From NCBI RefSeq assembly GCF_028745515.1, contig NZ_JAQZSG010000021.1, positions 1 to 64,000 on the forward strand: a stretch of 64,000 nucleotides of DNA, in the 5' to 3' direction. Every line of letters begins with the position of its first letter. Position 1 is the stretch's first letter. Position numbers and translations under genes: made by a program. The notes beneath the pieces are model-generated. The model ran no database searches. It had not been told where the DNA came from and was given only the letters and a program-made list of their open reading frames with translations. Shown here one piece after another: positions 43,176-51,032 of the stretch. This DNA comes from Paenibacillus thermotolerans. Lineage in GTDB: Bacteria > Bacillota > Bacilli > Paenibacillales > YIM-B00363.

Positions 43176-43493
43176 TTGCATAGCAGCGTGAAGAAGGTGT
43201 TTCTGGAGGAGCCGACGGTGTTGGACGGCGTTAGGCGGGAGGACGCAGTCATGCAGGACGAAATTTTCGGCCCGATTCTCCCCGTGTTGGAATACGAGGC
43301 ATTAGACAAAGTCATTCATGAGGTGACGAGTCGCTTGGGTTCAAGCGGCATCGGCGCGTATCACGGCAAAGGAAGCTTCGATACGTTCTCGCATCGCAAG
43401 AGCGTTCTGAAGCAAACGACGCTATTCGATTTGCCGTTCCGATATCCGAATAGGAAGAACGGTTTGAATATCGTGAAACGGTTCCTGAAATAG
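43176..43493 (+). pseudogene. Remnant of an aldehyde dehydrogenase gene
   Basis: The 105-codon frame encodes two joined pieces of a class 3-type aldehyde dehydrogenase. EEPTVLDGV through MQDEIFGPILPVLEY is one; SSGIGAYHGKGSFDTFSHRKSVLKQ to the C-terminus is the other. The middle segment that normally lies between these (about 50-55 residues) is missing, joined at TSRLGSSG. All of the N-terminal 300 or so residues, including the catalytic cysteine and NAD site, are absent. It is therefore non-functional decay, not a small gene. It borders the intergenic repeat block at 43.5-43.7 kb. Confidence 0.8.
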
Positions 43494-43519
43494 CAATTTT
43501 GTACGTGTCGGGTAACCCT

Positions 43520-43715
43520 TATAGGGCTAACGGACACCATAGACGTTAAATCGCCCATTTGCCCACTGTCATATCTTTAACGGTCACCACAGCCGCTAAC
43601 CCCCGATTTTTGGCGCTGATCCCTGCTTTTTCGAGGAAATAACTGCAGTGGTGTCCGTTACAATTGCAAACTCTATCCAAAACGCCGAATAGCCGCACCC
43701 CTGTCCGTTACGTCA
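43520..43715. repeat. Diverged intergenic repeat units (TAACGGACACCA type)
   Basis: Several related units occur: CTAACGGACACCA at about 43526, TTAACGGTCACCACAG followed by CCGCTAAC at about 43577-43604, TGGTGTCCGTTA at about 43652 in reverse, and CTGTCCGTTACG at about 43705. They share the TAACGGACA/TGTCCGTTA core with the block at 86-276. The 290-nt gap holds no gene. Confidence 0.5.
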
Positions 43716-43783
43716 GAACGAGCCGCCGGCCACCCGAATGGGTAAATCCGATTCCGGGGATTGCCGCATCTCTTACATAAACT

Positions 43784-44260
43784 TCAATCCCATATTTTCG
43801 GGCGGTCCACCTTCATCGTTCTCATATAGTCGAGCAGCTGGCCGGTGTGAACGGATTCATGGTAGGCAATACGCAGCAGCATGTCTCCCAGCGTCCTGAC
43901 ATAGCCTACATCGGAGCGGTCTATGTTTACACTCTCCAAGTCGGTTACGTTAACGGATTTAATATATCGGATGAATTCCTCCCGATAGGGCCGAGCGAAA
44001 GCAAGCTCATCTTCTACGGACGTAAACTGCCTGCCTTCGTAAGGATTCGATATTTGCGACAGCGCTTTGCTCCCTCTGCCGATCAATATCCGGTGATAAA
44101 GAAATTCGCCTTCCAGAACATGCCTGATCATTTCGGAACAAGTCAGGGCATTTTCGTCCGGCTTCCAATTCAACATTTGCTGCGGAATACCGTTCCAAAC
44201 TTTGATGCTTCTGCGCCGAACCTCTTCAAAGTTAAGAACGATCATATCAATTGCATTCAT
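43784..44260 (-). CDS. DinB family protein
   Basis: A 158-residue four-helix-bundle protein. His in MIRHVLEGEF and the HESVHTGQ motif (two His four residues apart, about 133-137) form the typical divalent metal site of the DinB/YfiT superfamily. Members include bacillithiol transferases and uncharacterised stress proteins. ATG 44260 has AATGGAGGAA about 6 nt upstream. It is monocistronic and divergent from the hydrolase gene at 44446. The exact reaction is unknown. Confidence 0.82.
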   Translation of the reverse strand: MNAIDMIVLNFEEVRRRSIKVWNGIPQQMLNWKPDENALTCSEMIRHVLEGEFLYHRILIGRGSKALSQISNPYEGRQFTSVEDELAFARPYREEFIRYIKSVNVTDLESVNIDRSDVGYVRTLGDMLLRIAYHESVHTGQLLDYMRTMKVDRPKIWD

Positions 44261-44445
44261 TTCGTTTCCTCCATTTTTCAGCCTAAAAACAAATTATATC
44301 ATGCATAAACAAGACCGTATCGGTCAACTTTTTTTGTTACCAAAATTGATAATAATTATGACCGCAGTCACTATCTTTTTAGGCTATAAGCTTCATATAA
44401 TAAAAGAGTTGCAGCACAATGATAGACTAGGGGGAAGCGACTTTT

Positions 44446-46155
44446 ATGGAAAAAGTATTATCTACAACGGCTTTGAAGGCGATCATCAGCGCTTCATTAG
44501 CCTTAACGTTGGCGGCGCCGGCCGTTAGCGCGGCCGCTTCGACAGACGGCAGCGCACCGGCCGCACAAGCGAATGCGGAAGCTGCGGCGGGGCCGGTAAT
44601 GGCGCCGATTCGCCAAGCGGCCGAATCGTTAGGAGCGCATGTGCAATGGAACGCTGCAGATCGCAGCGTGACGCTGTCGAAAGGAGCGACCTCCATCGTT
44701 GTGAAGATCGGCGGAGAAACGGCGACCGTAAACGGCGAGGAAGTTCCGATCGGGCGCAAGGCGGAAATGATCGGTCAAACCGCGCATGTTCCGGTAGAGT
44801 TTATCAATCGAGTGCTAAACGCCAGCATCGAATGGAATCCGGAGCAAGGGAAAGTGATGTTCGGTGCGGACGATGTCGAAGGGCAAGCCTCGCAATTCAT
44901 TTACCGGTTGAACAGAGGAGACGTTAACGAAATTTTGTTTTCCGCCACCGCGGGCTTGAAAGAGGCGATGCCGCCGGAAGCGTTCGCGTTGTTCGCGATG
45001 AAGGTGAAGGCCGCCTTCGGCGAACTGTCCAAGCAGCTCTCTTCCAGCGTGTCGGCCAACGGAGTACATACGAACGTGACGATGCTGTATGAGGCGGCGA
45101 ATACGCCGATCCCTATCGAATTTACCGTCCGTTTCGATAAAGACCGCCAAATCGACGACTTCACCCTGTCGCTCGCAAGCGAGCCGGCAGCATCCTATCA
45201 ATCGCCGTCGTACGATCGTCCGGAAACGTATTCGGAGCGCGAAGTCGTCATCGGCGACGGTCCGTTCGCGCTTCCGGGCACGCTTACGATGCCGAAGGGA
45301 GAAGGCAGATTCCCGGCAGTCATCCTTGTCCACGGGTCCGGACCGCACGATCGGGATTCGACGATCGGCGGCACGAAGCCGTTTAAGGATTTGGCGGCAG
45401 GGCTTGCTTCCCAAGGCATTGCGGTGCTTCGTTATGAGAAGGTGACGAAGGAGCATACCGCCAAAGTTTCGGGCAATCCGAAATTTACGCTGAAGGACGA
45501 GTCGGTCGCCGATGTGTTGAAGGCCGCCGAGCTGCTAAAGCAAACGGAAGGAATCGACCCGGCGAAAATTTTCGCGGCGGGACACAGTCAAGGCGGCTAC
45601 GCCATGCCGCTCATTCTGGAGAGCGACGAAGCGGGAACGCTTGCCGGAGCCGTTCTGCTGTCTGCGCCAAGCGAAAATATGACAACGGTCATTATCGAGC
45701 AGCAAAAGGAAGTCTTGGAACGCATGAAACTGCTGGGCCTTCCCGAGGAGATCGTCGCGCAGCAAGGACAGTCGTCCGCCATGTGGACGGCGATCGCCGA
45801 ATCGGTGAACAATCCGGAATATTCCAAGGACAACCTGCCGCCCAATTTCCCGCTGCAGCCCGCATACTGGTGGTTTGAGCAGCGCGATTACCGGCCGGCC
45901 GAAGAGGCGAAAGAGCTATCGAAACCGATGCTCATTCTGCAAGGGGAGAACGACTGGCAAGTATCGATGAACCAGTTCGGACTTTGGAAAGAAGCGTTGA
46001 AGGACCGCACTGACGTCGAGTTCAAATCGTATGCGGATGTGAACCATGTGCTTGCCGCTTACAAGGACGTGTCGATCGGCTTGGAGTACAACGAGCCTTC
46101 CAACGTCTCCGAGGAAATCGTTCAGGATATTGCGGCTTGGATTAAAAAGCAATAA
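44446..46155 (+). CDS. Secreted alpha/beta hydrolase with N-terminal stalk domain
   Basis: A 569-residue exported protein. A signal peptide (to about residue 30, AVSAAAS) precedes a copper-amine-oxidase-like stalk (about 48-145, containing MAPIRQAAESLGAHVQWNA). A DUF3887-like region (about 150-245) and a C-terminal alpha/beta hydrolase of the S9/dienelactone-hydrolase type (about 265-569) follow. The nucleophile Ser lies in GHSQGG, the oxyanion segment is HGSGPHDRD, and the Asp and His are in GENDWQVS and DVNHVL. It would hydrolyse an ester or amide at the cell surface. ATG 44446 has AGGGGGAAG about 8 nt upstream. Substrate is unknown. Confidence 0.83.
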   Translation: MEKVLSTTALKAIISASLALTLAAPAVSAAASTDGSAPAAQANAEAAAGPVMAPIRQAAESLGAHVQWNAADRSVTLSKGATSIVVKIGGETATVNGEEVPIGRKAEMIGQTAHVPVEFINRVLNASIEWNPEQGKVMFGADDVEGQASQFIYRLNRGDVNEILFSATAGLKEAMPPEAFALFAMKVKAAFGELSKQLSSSVSANGVHTNVTMLYEAANTPIPIEFTVRFDKDRQIDDFTLSLASEPAASYQSPSYDRPETYSEREVVIGDGPFALPGTLTMPKGEGRFPAVILVHGSGPHDRDSTIGGTKPFKDLAAGLASQGIAVLRYEKVTKEHTAKVSGNPKFTLKDESVADVLKAAELLKQTEGIDPAKIFAAGHSQGGYAMPLILESDEAGTLAGAVLLSAPSENMTTVIIEQQKEVLERMKLLGLPEEIVAQQGQSSAMWTAIAESVNNPEYSKDNLPPNFPLQPAYWWFEQRDYRPAEEAKELSKPMLILQGENDWQVSMNQFGLWKEALKDRTDVEFKSYADVNHVLAAYKDVSIGLEYNEPSNVSEEIVQDIAAWIKKQ

Positions 46156-46164
46156 TGCGGAAAA

Positions 46165-46207
46165 ACGGCGGCTAGCGCGGGAAAATCCTGCGCGCCGCCG
46201 TTTTTTT
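46165..46207 (+). terminator. Rho-independent terminator of the hydrolase gene
   Basis: ACGGCGGC with an inner GCGC stem pairs with GCGC-GCCGCCGT and is followed by seven T. Confidence 0.88.
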
Positions 46208-46227
46208 GTGATATAATTCCGATAATA

Positions 46228-46241
46228 TGTAAGCGCTTTAT
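46228..46241. promoter_or_regulatory. Cre-like site upstream of the methyltransferase gene
   Basis: TGTAAGCGCTTTAT matches 12 of 14 positions of the CcpA cre consensus TGWAANCGNTNWCA. The match is partial, so this is a candidate only. Confidence 0.3.
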
Positions 46242-46272
46242 TACGATGCCGATGGAGGAGCTGAATGAAAGG

Positions 46273-47276
46273 ATGGAACTGGAGACGACATGGCTGACGC
46301 CGAGCTACCGGGCCGATTTGCGGAATGCGGACAATCGGGGCTTGGACCGGTTTATAAACGCGAACGTCGTATCCGATTGGTCGCAGCTGACATGGAAGGA
46401 CGTCGGCAAGCCGTATGAGGTTCGTACGGTTGCGAAATCGAAGCGGGAGTGGGAGCGCGAGCACGGCGAAATGCCGGTGAAGACGTCTTGGGAGTTTTTC
46501 AACCGGTCCTTTCATGAATGGTTTGTGAAGGATGTGCCCGGGGAGCTGACGGAAAGCAAGAAGAGGCTTGTTGAGCTGCTGGCCGGGTTTCGATTGGGCG
46601 AAGTGAAGGAAGCGCTCGGCGACACGCTTCGGCTGTCGTTATGGAATTATGCGCACCGGGTAGAGGACGGCATCTGGGATCCGCGCGGCAAACGCGCTTT
46701 GTTCGAAGGACTTGACGTGAACAAACCGCGCATCTTATTTCTTGGAGCGGCGGAAGGCTACGAAGGGATGCAGCTTGCCGCAATGTATCCCGGCGGCGAA
46801 ACGGTATTGGTCGACTACGACGACTTCTGCCGCACCGACCGGTTCGGCCGCTTTCCCGACGCGTACCCGTTTCTGGGCAAAGATCCGGTAACGGGGCAGC
46901 CAAAGGTTTGGCACAAGGATCAAATGAACATTCACTATGTGGTGGATGACATTCGCAATTTGTCGTTCGGGAAAGAGTTCGACATTGTCATCAGCGTGGG
47001 CCTGTTGGAACATTTTCCGGATGAATACAAGCATGAAGCGATGGACTGGCATAGACGGTTTTTAAAGCCGGGCGGGTGCGTGATATCATGACGACGCCAC
47101 GCCGCCAGATGAGATCGAAGTTATTTTATACGATGATGGCCGATGTGATGAATCATACGTACCGGGAGCTGATGGACATTAGACAGATGGGGTTGTACGT
47201 TTACGAAGGCGGATTCGATATTTTACGGCACGGCTTTATCAAGGCGCATAACGGCATTGTCGCTAAACCGAGGTAA
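46273..47276 (+). pseudogene. Class I SAM-dependent methyltransferase, split by a frameshift
   Basis: Two frames together encode one methyltransferase of about 330 residues. The first (to 47091) has the SAM motif ILFLGAAEGYEG, an acidic VLVDYDD, VISVGLLEHF and LKPGG, then stops at GGCVIS. The expected continuation MTTPRRQMRSKLFYT lies in the second frame, starting at ATG 47088. The ATG overlaps the TGA stop (ATGA), so the two could be translated as coupled pieces. A one-base loss near 47084-47088, real or a sequencing error, is the simplest explanation. ATG 46273 is favoured over 46246 because GGAGGAG lies 12 nt upstream. The methyl acceptor is unknown. The C-terminal piece abuts the regulator gene. 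Confidence 0.7.
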
Positions 47277-47280
47277 CGCC

Positions 47281-48624
47281 TTGGCACCAATAATATCGAA
47301 ACCGCACATCAATATCGGAATCATCGGCCCGAAGCCGTTTGTACACAGCGTATTGCAGCGAATTACCGCTTTCCCGACGTTCGTACCGACGCCGGCGGTC
47401 GCAGAGCAAGAGGAAGAGGCGCTTGCGGCAGCGGAACGGCTGCAACGGGAAGTGGAAGTCATTCTCGTGCCGGGACCGTATGTTCATAAGCGAATGAAAG
47501 AAAAGCTCCCATCGGACGTATCCGTCATTCATATTCCGATAACGGGCTCCGGGCTGATCAAAGCGTTGTTCCGCATGTCAACCGACGGGAGCATGCCAAG
47601 CCGGTTCAGCATTGATTCGATGACGGAGCTTGCGGTTTCAAAGACGCTTAAAGACATCAAGCGTCATGAGCAGACGCAATTTATTTGCTATGACGGACCG
47701 GCCTACGCGTCCAAAGTTCATCTCATTCGGTTTCATATGGAGAGGTACGAGGCAGGCGTAAGCGGCGCGGCGTTTACGGGCGTGAAGTCCGTGGCGGAGG
47801 AGCTTGCCGGCCGCGGCATTCCGGCTCAGTGGCTGGAGCCTGCGGAGCAAGATATGGTCGTCTCGCTGGAGAGGGCTCTTTTGTCGACTGAGACGAGACG
47901 GATGAAAGAGTCGCAAATCGTCGTCGGCATGGTGAGCGTTGACGATTTCGAGCAGCTGGCGCTGAAGCGAGGCAACGAGCATGGGCTCCAGAAGCTGAAG
48001 CTGGACATTCAACGGATGATGCTCGATTATGTGGAATCGCTGGAAGGCTATTTGTCGCATACCGGCGGGGAGGAATACTTGTTCTTTACGACCCGCGGCG
48101 TGTTCGAGCGGGAAACCGGCGGCTACAAAGCGATTCCGCTGGCGAAGGATACGAGAAAGACGTACGGAATCACGCTCAGCATCGGCATCGGTTTCGGCCT
48201 AACCGCGAGCGGTGCAGGGACGAATGCCAGGACCGCTTTAAGAAAAGCGAAGGAAGCCGGCGGAAACACTTGCTTTATATTGCGGGAGGACAAGACGCTG
48301 ATCGGGCCGCTGGAGATGGGCGAGCCGGTGGAGCAAGTGATGTCGCTAACCGATCCCGAGCTGCTGAGACAAGCGGAGGATGCGGGAATGACGAGCGCCT
48401 ATTTGACGAAGCTGCTGAATCAGTCGGCCCGTGCCGGCAAAGTCGATTATATGGTTCACGAGCTTGCGCAGCTGCTGGATATTACGGTGCGGAGCGCCCA
48501 CCGGCTGCTGGAGCAATGGATGGATAACGGATTGGTCGAAATTGCGGGAATCGAGAAGGTGCCCAGGGGACGGCCGAGACAAATATTCCGGTTTTCGTTT
48601 CTGTTGAACAACCCTTATACGTAA
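47281..48624 (+). CDS. Transcriptional regulator with GGDEF-like and winged-helix domains
   Basis: A 447-residue soluble protein. Residues 1 to about 190 look like a ligand-sensing alpha/beta domain (HINIGIIGPKPF). Residues 205-345 resemble a nucleotidyl-cyclase fold: GMVSVDDFEQL, a GGEEY motif at 262-266 where GGDEF is expected, and LSIGIGFGL with AK-EAGGN, as in GGDEF or archaeal GTP cyclohydrolase III proteins. The C-terminus (about 385-447) is a winged helix (LAQLLDITVRSAHRLLEQW). TTG 47281 has GAGGT 6 nt upstream, directly after the methyltransferase. It could be a nucleotide- or metabolite-responsive regulator of the neighbouring catabolic genes. The domain reading is by motif only. Confidence 0.65.
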   Translation: MAPIISKPHINIGIIGPKPFVHSVLQRITAFPTFVPTPAVAEQEEEALAAAERLQREVEVILVPGPYVHKRMKEKLPSDVSVIHIPITGSGLIKALFRMSTDGSMPSRFSIDSMTELAVSKTLKDIKRHEQTQFICYDGPAYASKVHLIRFHMERYEAGVSGAAFTGVKSVAEELAGRGIPAQWLEPAEQDMVVSLERALLSTETRRMKESQIVVGMVSVDDFEQLALKRGNEHGLQKLKLDIQRMMLDYVESLEGYLSHTGGEEYLFFTTRGVFERETGGYKAIPLAKDTRKTYGITLSIGIGFGLTASGAGTNARTALRKAKEAGGNTCFILREDKTLIGPLEMGEPVEQVMSLTDPELLRQAEDAGMTSAYLTKLLNQSARAGKVDYMVHELAQLLDITVRSAHRLLEQWMDNGLVEIAGIEKVPRGRPRQIFRFSFLLNNPYT

Positions 48625-48635
48625 GGGTTGTTTTT
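48607..48635 (+). terminator. Terminator overlapping the stop codon of the regulator gene
   Basis: AACAACCCTTA pairs with TAAGGGTTGTT over a 4-nt loop and is followed by T-rich sequence. The right arm begins with the TAA stop codon. Confidence 0.8.
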
Positions 48636-48732
48636 CGATTTAAAGACGATTAAAAGATTTGTCTTTATATATCGGCGGCCCATAAGATGAAATTATTACC
48701 ATGAACTCATGAAACGAGAGGAGTAGATTTCA

Positions 48733-49749
48733 TTGAAAACGGTGGCCGAATTGGAAGCGAAGCTGGCGGAGCCGTCTCCGCAATGCATTACGGATCTAGC
48801 CGCGATCGACGGCGACATCATCGTGCTCGGCGTGGGAGGAAAGATGGGGCCGAGCCTGGCGAGGCTGGCAAGCCAAGCGATTCAGCAGTCGGGCAAACGG
48901 AAACGGGTGATCGGGGTATCGCGCTTTTCAAGCGTCGAGGCACGCCGGGATTTGGAAGAGGCGGGCGTCGAGACGATTGTCTGCGATTTGCTGAACGATG
49001 CCGAGTTGCAGCAGTTGCCGGAAGCACCCAACGTCATTTATATGGCCGGCAATAAATTCGGAACCACCGGCAACGAGCACTTCACTTGGGCTATGAACTC
49101 GTATTTGCCCGGAAGAGTGGCCGAAAAGTACCGAAACTCGAAAATTGTCGTGTTTTCCTCAGGCAATGTGTATCCGCTCACTCCGGTTGCGCTCGGCGGC
49201 GTTACCGAGTCGGTGCCGCCGGGGCCGATCGGCGAATACGCCCAATCGTGCCTTGGGCGCGAGCGTATATTCGAATACCATGCCCATAAATACGGAACGA
49301 AAATGGCCATATTCCGGCTGAATTACGCCATCGACCTTCGATACGGCGTTCTGCTCGAAATTGCTAGGTCCGTATTCGAAGGCAAAGAAATCGATTTGAC
49401 GATGGGGCACGCGAATGTGATCTGGCAAGGCGATGCGAACGAAATGGCGCTTCGCTGCTTGAACGTATGCTCGTATCCGCCGAATGTGGTCAACGTGACC
49501 GGTCCGGAGACGATGTCCGTCCGCTGGGCGGCGAGCGAATTCGCCAAACGGTTAGGAAAGGAAGCGAAATTCAAGGGAAGCGAAGCCGAAACGGCGCTGC
49601 TCAGCAATGCGTCGAAATCGCATCAGCTGTTCGGATATCCTCGCGTCTCCTTGCTGCAAATGATCGATTGGACGGCGGATTGGGTACAATCGGGCGGCGA
49701 AACCTTGAACAAGCCGACGCACTTTCAGCAAAGGGAGGGCAAATTTTAA
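48733..49749 (+). CDS. NAD-dependent epimerase/dehydratase-like protein with altered active site
   Basis: A 338-residue extended-SDR protein. The Rossmann motif is GVGGKMGPSL (about residues 34-43), and FSSGNVYP carries the usual Ser. The catalytic YxxxK motif reads YAQSC (Tyr169 to Cys173), so the active-site lysine is missing. LNYAIDLRYG and NVTGPE are typical of sugar-nucleotide epimerases and dehydratases. TTG 48733 has GAGGAG about 8-10 nt upstream. Its stop overlaps the start of the lyase gene by one base (TAATG), so both are coupled. It may use a modified mechanism or bind a sugar without the normal chemistry. Confidence 0.78.
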   Translation: MKTVAELEAKLAEPSPQCITDLAAIDGDIIVLGVGGKMGPSLARLASQAIQQSGKRKRVIGVSRFSSVEARRDLEEAGVETIVCDLLNDAELQQLPEAPNVIYMAGNKFGTTGNEHFTWAMNSYLPGRVAEKYRNSKIVVFSSGNVYPLTPVALGGVTESVPPGPIGEYAQSCLGRERIFEYHAHKYGTKMAIFRLNYAIDLRYGVLLEIARSVFEGKEIDLTMGHANVIWQGDANEMALRCLNVCSYPPNVVNVTGPETMSVRWAASEFAKRLGKEAKFKGSEAETALLSNASKSHQLFGYPRVSLLQMIDWTADWVQSGGETLNKPTHFQQREGKF

Positions 49750-50807
49750 TGAAACGGTTGAACGCTTCGCAGCTCAAGGCGCTGCACGACGGGCTTGTCA
49801 TTCCGGCTCACCCGCTTGCGCTTACTGAACATAGACGGCTAGACGAGCGCCATCAGCGCGCTTTAACGAGATATTATGTCGCTTCCGGCGCTGGCGGAAT
49901 AGCGGTAGGCGTTCATTCTACCCAATTTGAAATCAGGGATAAAAACGTCAACCTACTGGAGCCGGTGCTTCGTCTGGCCGCCGAAGAGGCGAATACGGCG
50001 GCGGCGGGCCAACCGTTTCTGAAAATTGCCGGCATCTGCGGACCGACGGAGCAGGCGGTTGCAGAAGCGGAGCTCGCCGCGGGCTTGGGCTATGACGCCG
50101 GCTTGTTAAGCATGGGCGGGCTGAGCGGCTGGAGCGAAGGCGAATTGCTGAAGCGTACGGAAAAGGTCGCGGAAATGATGCCGTTGTTCGGATTTTACCT
50201 TCAGCCGTCGGTCGGAGGGAGAGTGTTCAGCTACGATTTTTGGCGGGAGTTTGCCGAAATTCCGGGAATCGTCGCCATCAAGCTGGCGCCCTTTAACCGG
50301 TATCAGACGATCGACGTCGTCCGTGCCGTATGCGCATCGGGCAGAAGGGACGAAATTGCGCTGTATACGGGGAACGACGACAATATCGTAAACGATCTGC
50401 TTACGACGTACCGGTTCGACGCGGGCGGGGAGCAGGTGGAAAAGGCGATCGTCGGCGGCCTGCTCGGCCACTGGGCGGTTTGGACAAGCAAAGCGGTCGA
50501 GCTGCTTGACCAAATAAAGAAGGTAAGAAGGAGCGGCAGCGTATCTCTCGAATGGCTAACCAGAAATATTGAGGTGACCGATTGCAATGCGGCGTTGTTC
50601 GACCCTGCGCACAGCTTCGCCGGATGCATCCCGGGAATCCATGAGGTGCTGAGACGGCAAGGTCTCCTGCGAGGCACATGGTGCTTGAACCCGGACGAGA
50701 CGCTCTCTCGGGGGCAATCCGAAGAAATCGACAGAGTGTATTCGGCTTACCCGCATTTGCACGATGACGATTTTGTACGCAGCCGTCTGCGGGAGTGGCT
50801 CGAATAA
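49749..50807 (+). CDS. Dihydrodipicolinate synthase family protein
   Basis: A 352-residue TIM-barrel protein of the DapA/N-acetylneuraminate lyase superfamily, longer than the usual 290-300. A Schiff-base Lys in GIVAIKLAP and a Tyr in FGFYLQPSVGG correspond to the conserved pair of the family; GSG-like AGGIAVGVHST forms the carboxylate-binding region. Such enzymes condense or cleave pyruvate or a 2-keto acid with an aldehyde. ATG 49749 overlaps the TAA of the epimerase-like gene and has GGGAGGG about 9 nt upstream. With its neighbours it probably forms part of a sugar-acid pathway. Not the lysine-biosynthesis enzyme. Confidence 0.8.
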   Translation: MKRLNASQLKALHDGLVIPAHPLALTEHRRLDERHQRALTRYYVASGAGGIAVGVHSTQFEIRDKNVNLLEPVLRLAAEEANTAAAGQPFLKIAGICGPTEQAVAEAELAAGLGYDAGLLSMGGLSGWSEGELLKRTEKVAEMMPLFGFYLQPSVGGRVFSYDFWREFAEIPGIVAIKLAPFNRYQTIDVVRAVCASGRRDEIALYTGNDDNIVNDLLTTYRFDAGGEQVEKAIVGGLLGHWAVWTSKAVELLDQIKKVRRSGSVSLEWLTRNIEVTDCNAALFDPAHSFAGCIPGIHEVLRRQGLLRGTWCLNPDETLSRGQSEEIDRVYSAYPHLHDDDFVRSRLREWLE

Positions 50808-50818
50808 ATCGTATGAAT

Positions 50819-50848
50819 TTTATCATTTTCTATCGCTTTATCATTTTC
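50819..50848. promoter_or_regulatory. Direct repeat, candidate AraC-type operator
   Basis: TTTATCATTTTC occurs exactly twice, at 50819-50830 and 50837-50848, 18 bp apart. Tandem direct repeats of about this spacing are bound by AraC-family regulators. It lies about 185 nt upstream of the solute-binding protein gene. Confidence 0.4.
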
Positions 50849-50923
50849 CACACGCGAAAAACGTTGCAGTATCAGCGATTTTCGGCGTTAACCGTCCCGG
50901 AGCGGTCAAAAACGAACGAATTA

Positions 50924-50937
50924 TGAAAACGCTTTAT
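50924..50937. promoter_or_regulatory. Cre-like site upstream of the sugar transporter operon
   Basis: TGAAAACGCTTTAT fits 12 of 14 positions of the CcpA cre consensus. Carbon catabolite repression of the transporter operon would be expected; the match is partial. Confidence 0.4.
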
Positions 50938-51032
50938 TTACGTCCGTCTTCATGCGCTCTTATCATGAAGCCAGCGACGGGATCCTAAGTCCCGGATGCG
51001 AATCGAACCGATACAAAGGGAGGAAAACAAAA

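Noticed and set aside
49467-49748. Upstream extension of the dihydrodipicolinate-synthase-family frame
   Set aside because: It overlaps the epimerase-like gene out of frame; the TAATG junction at 49747-49751 with GGGAGGG upstream is the evident start.
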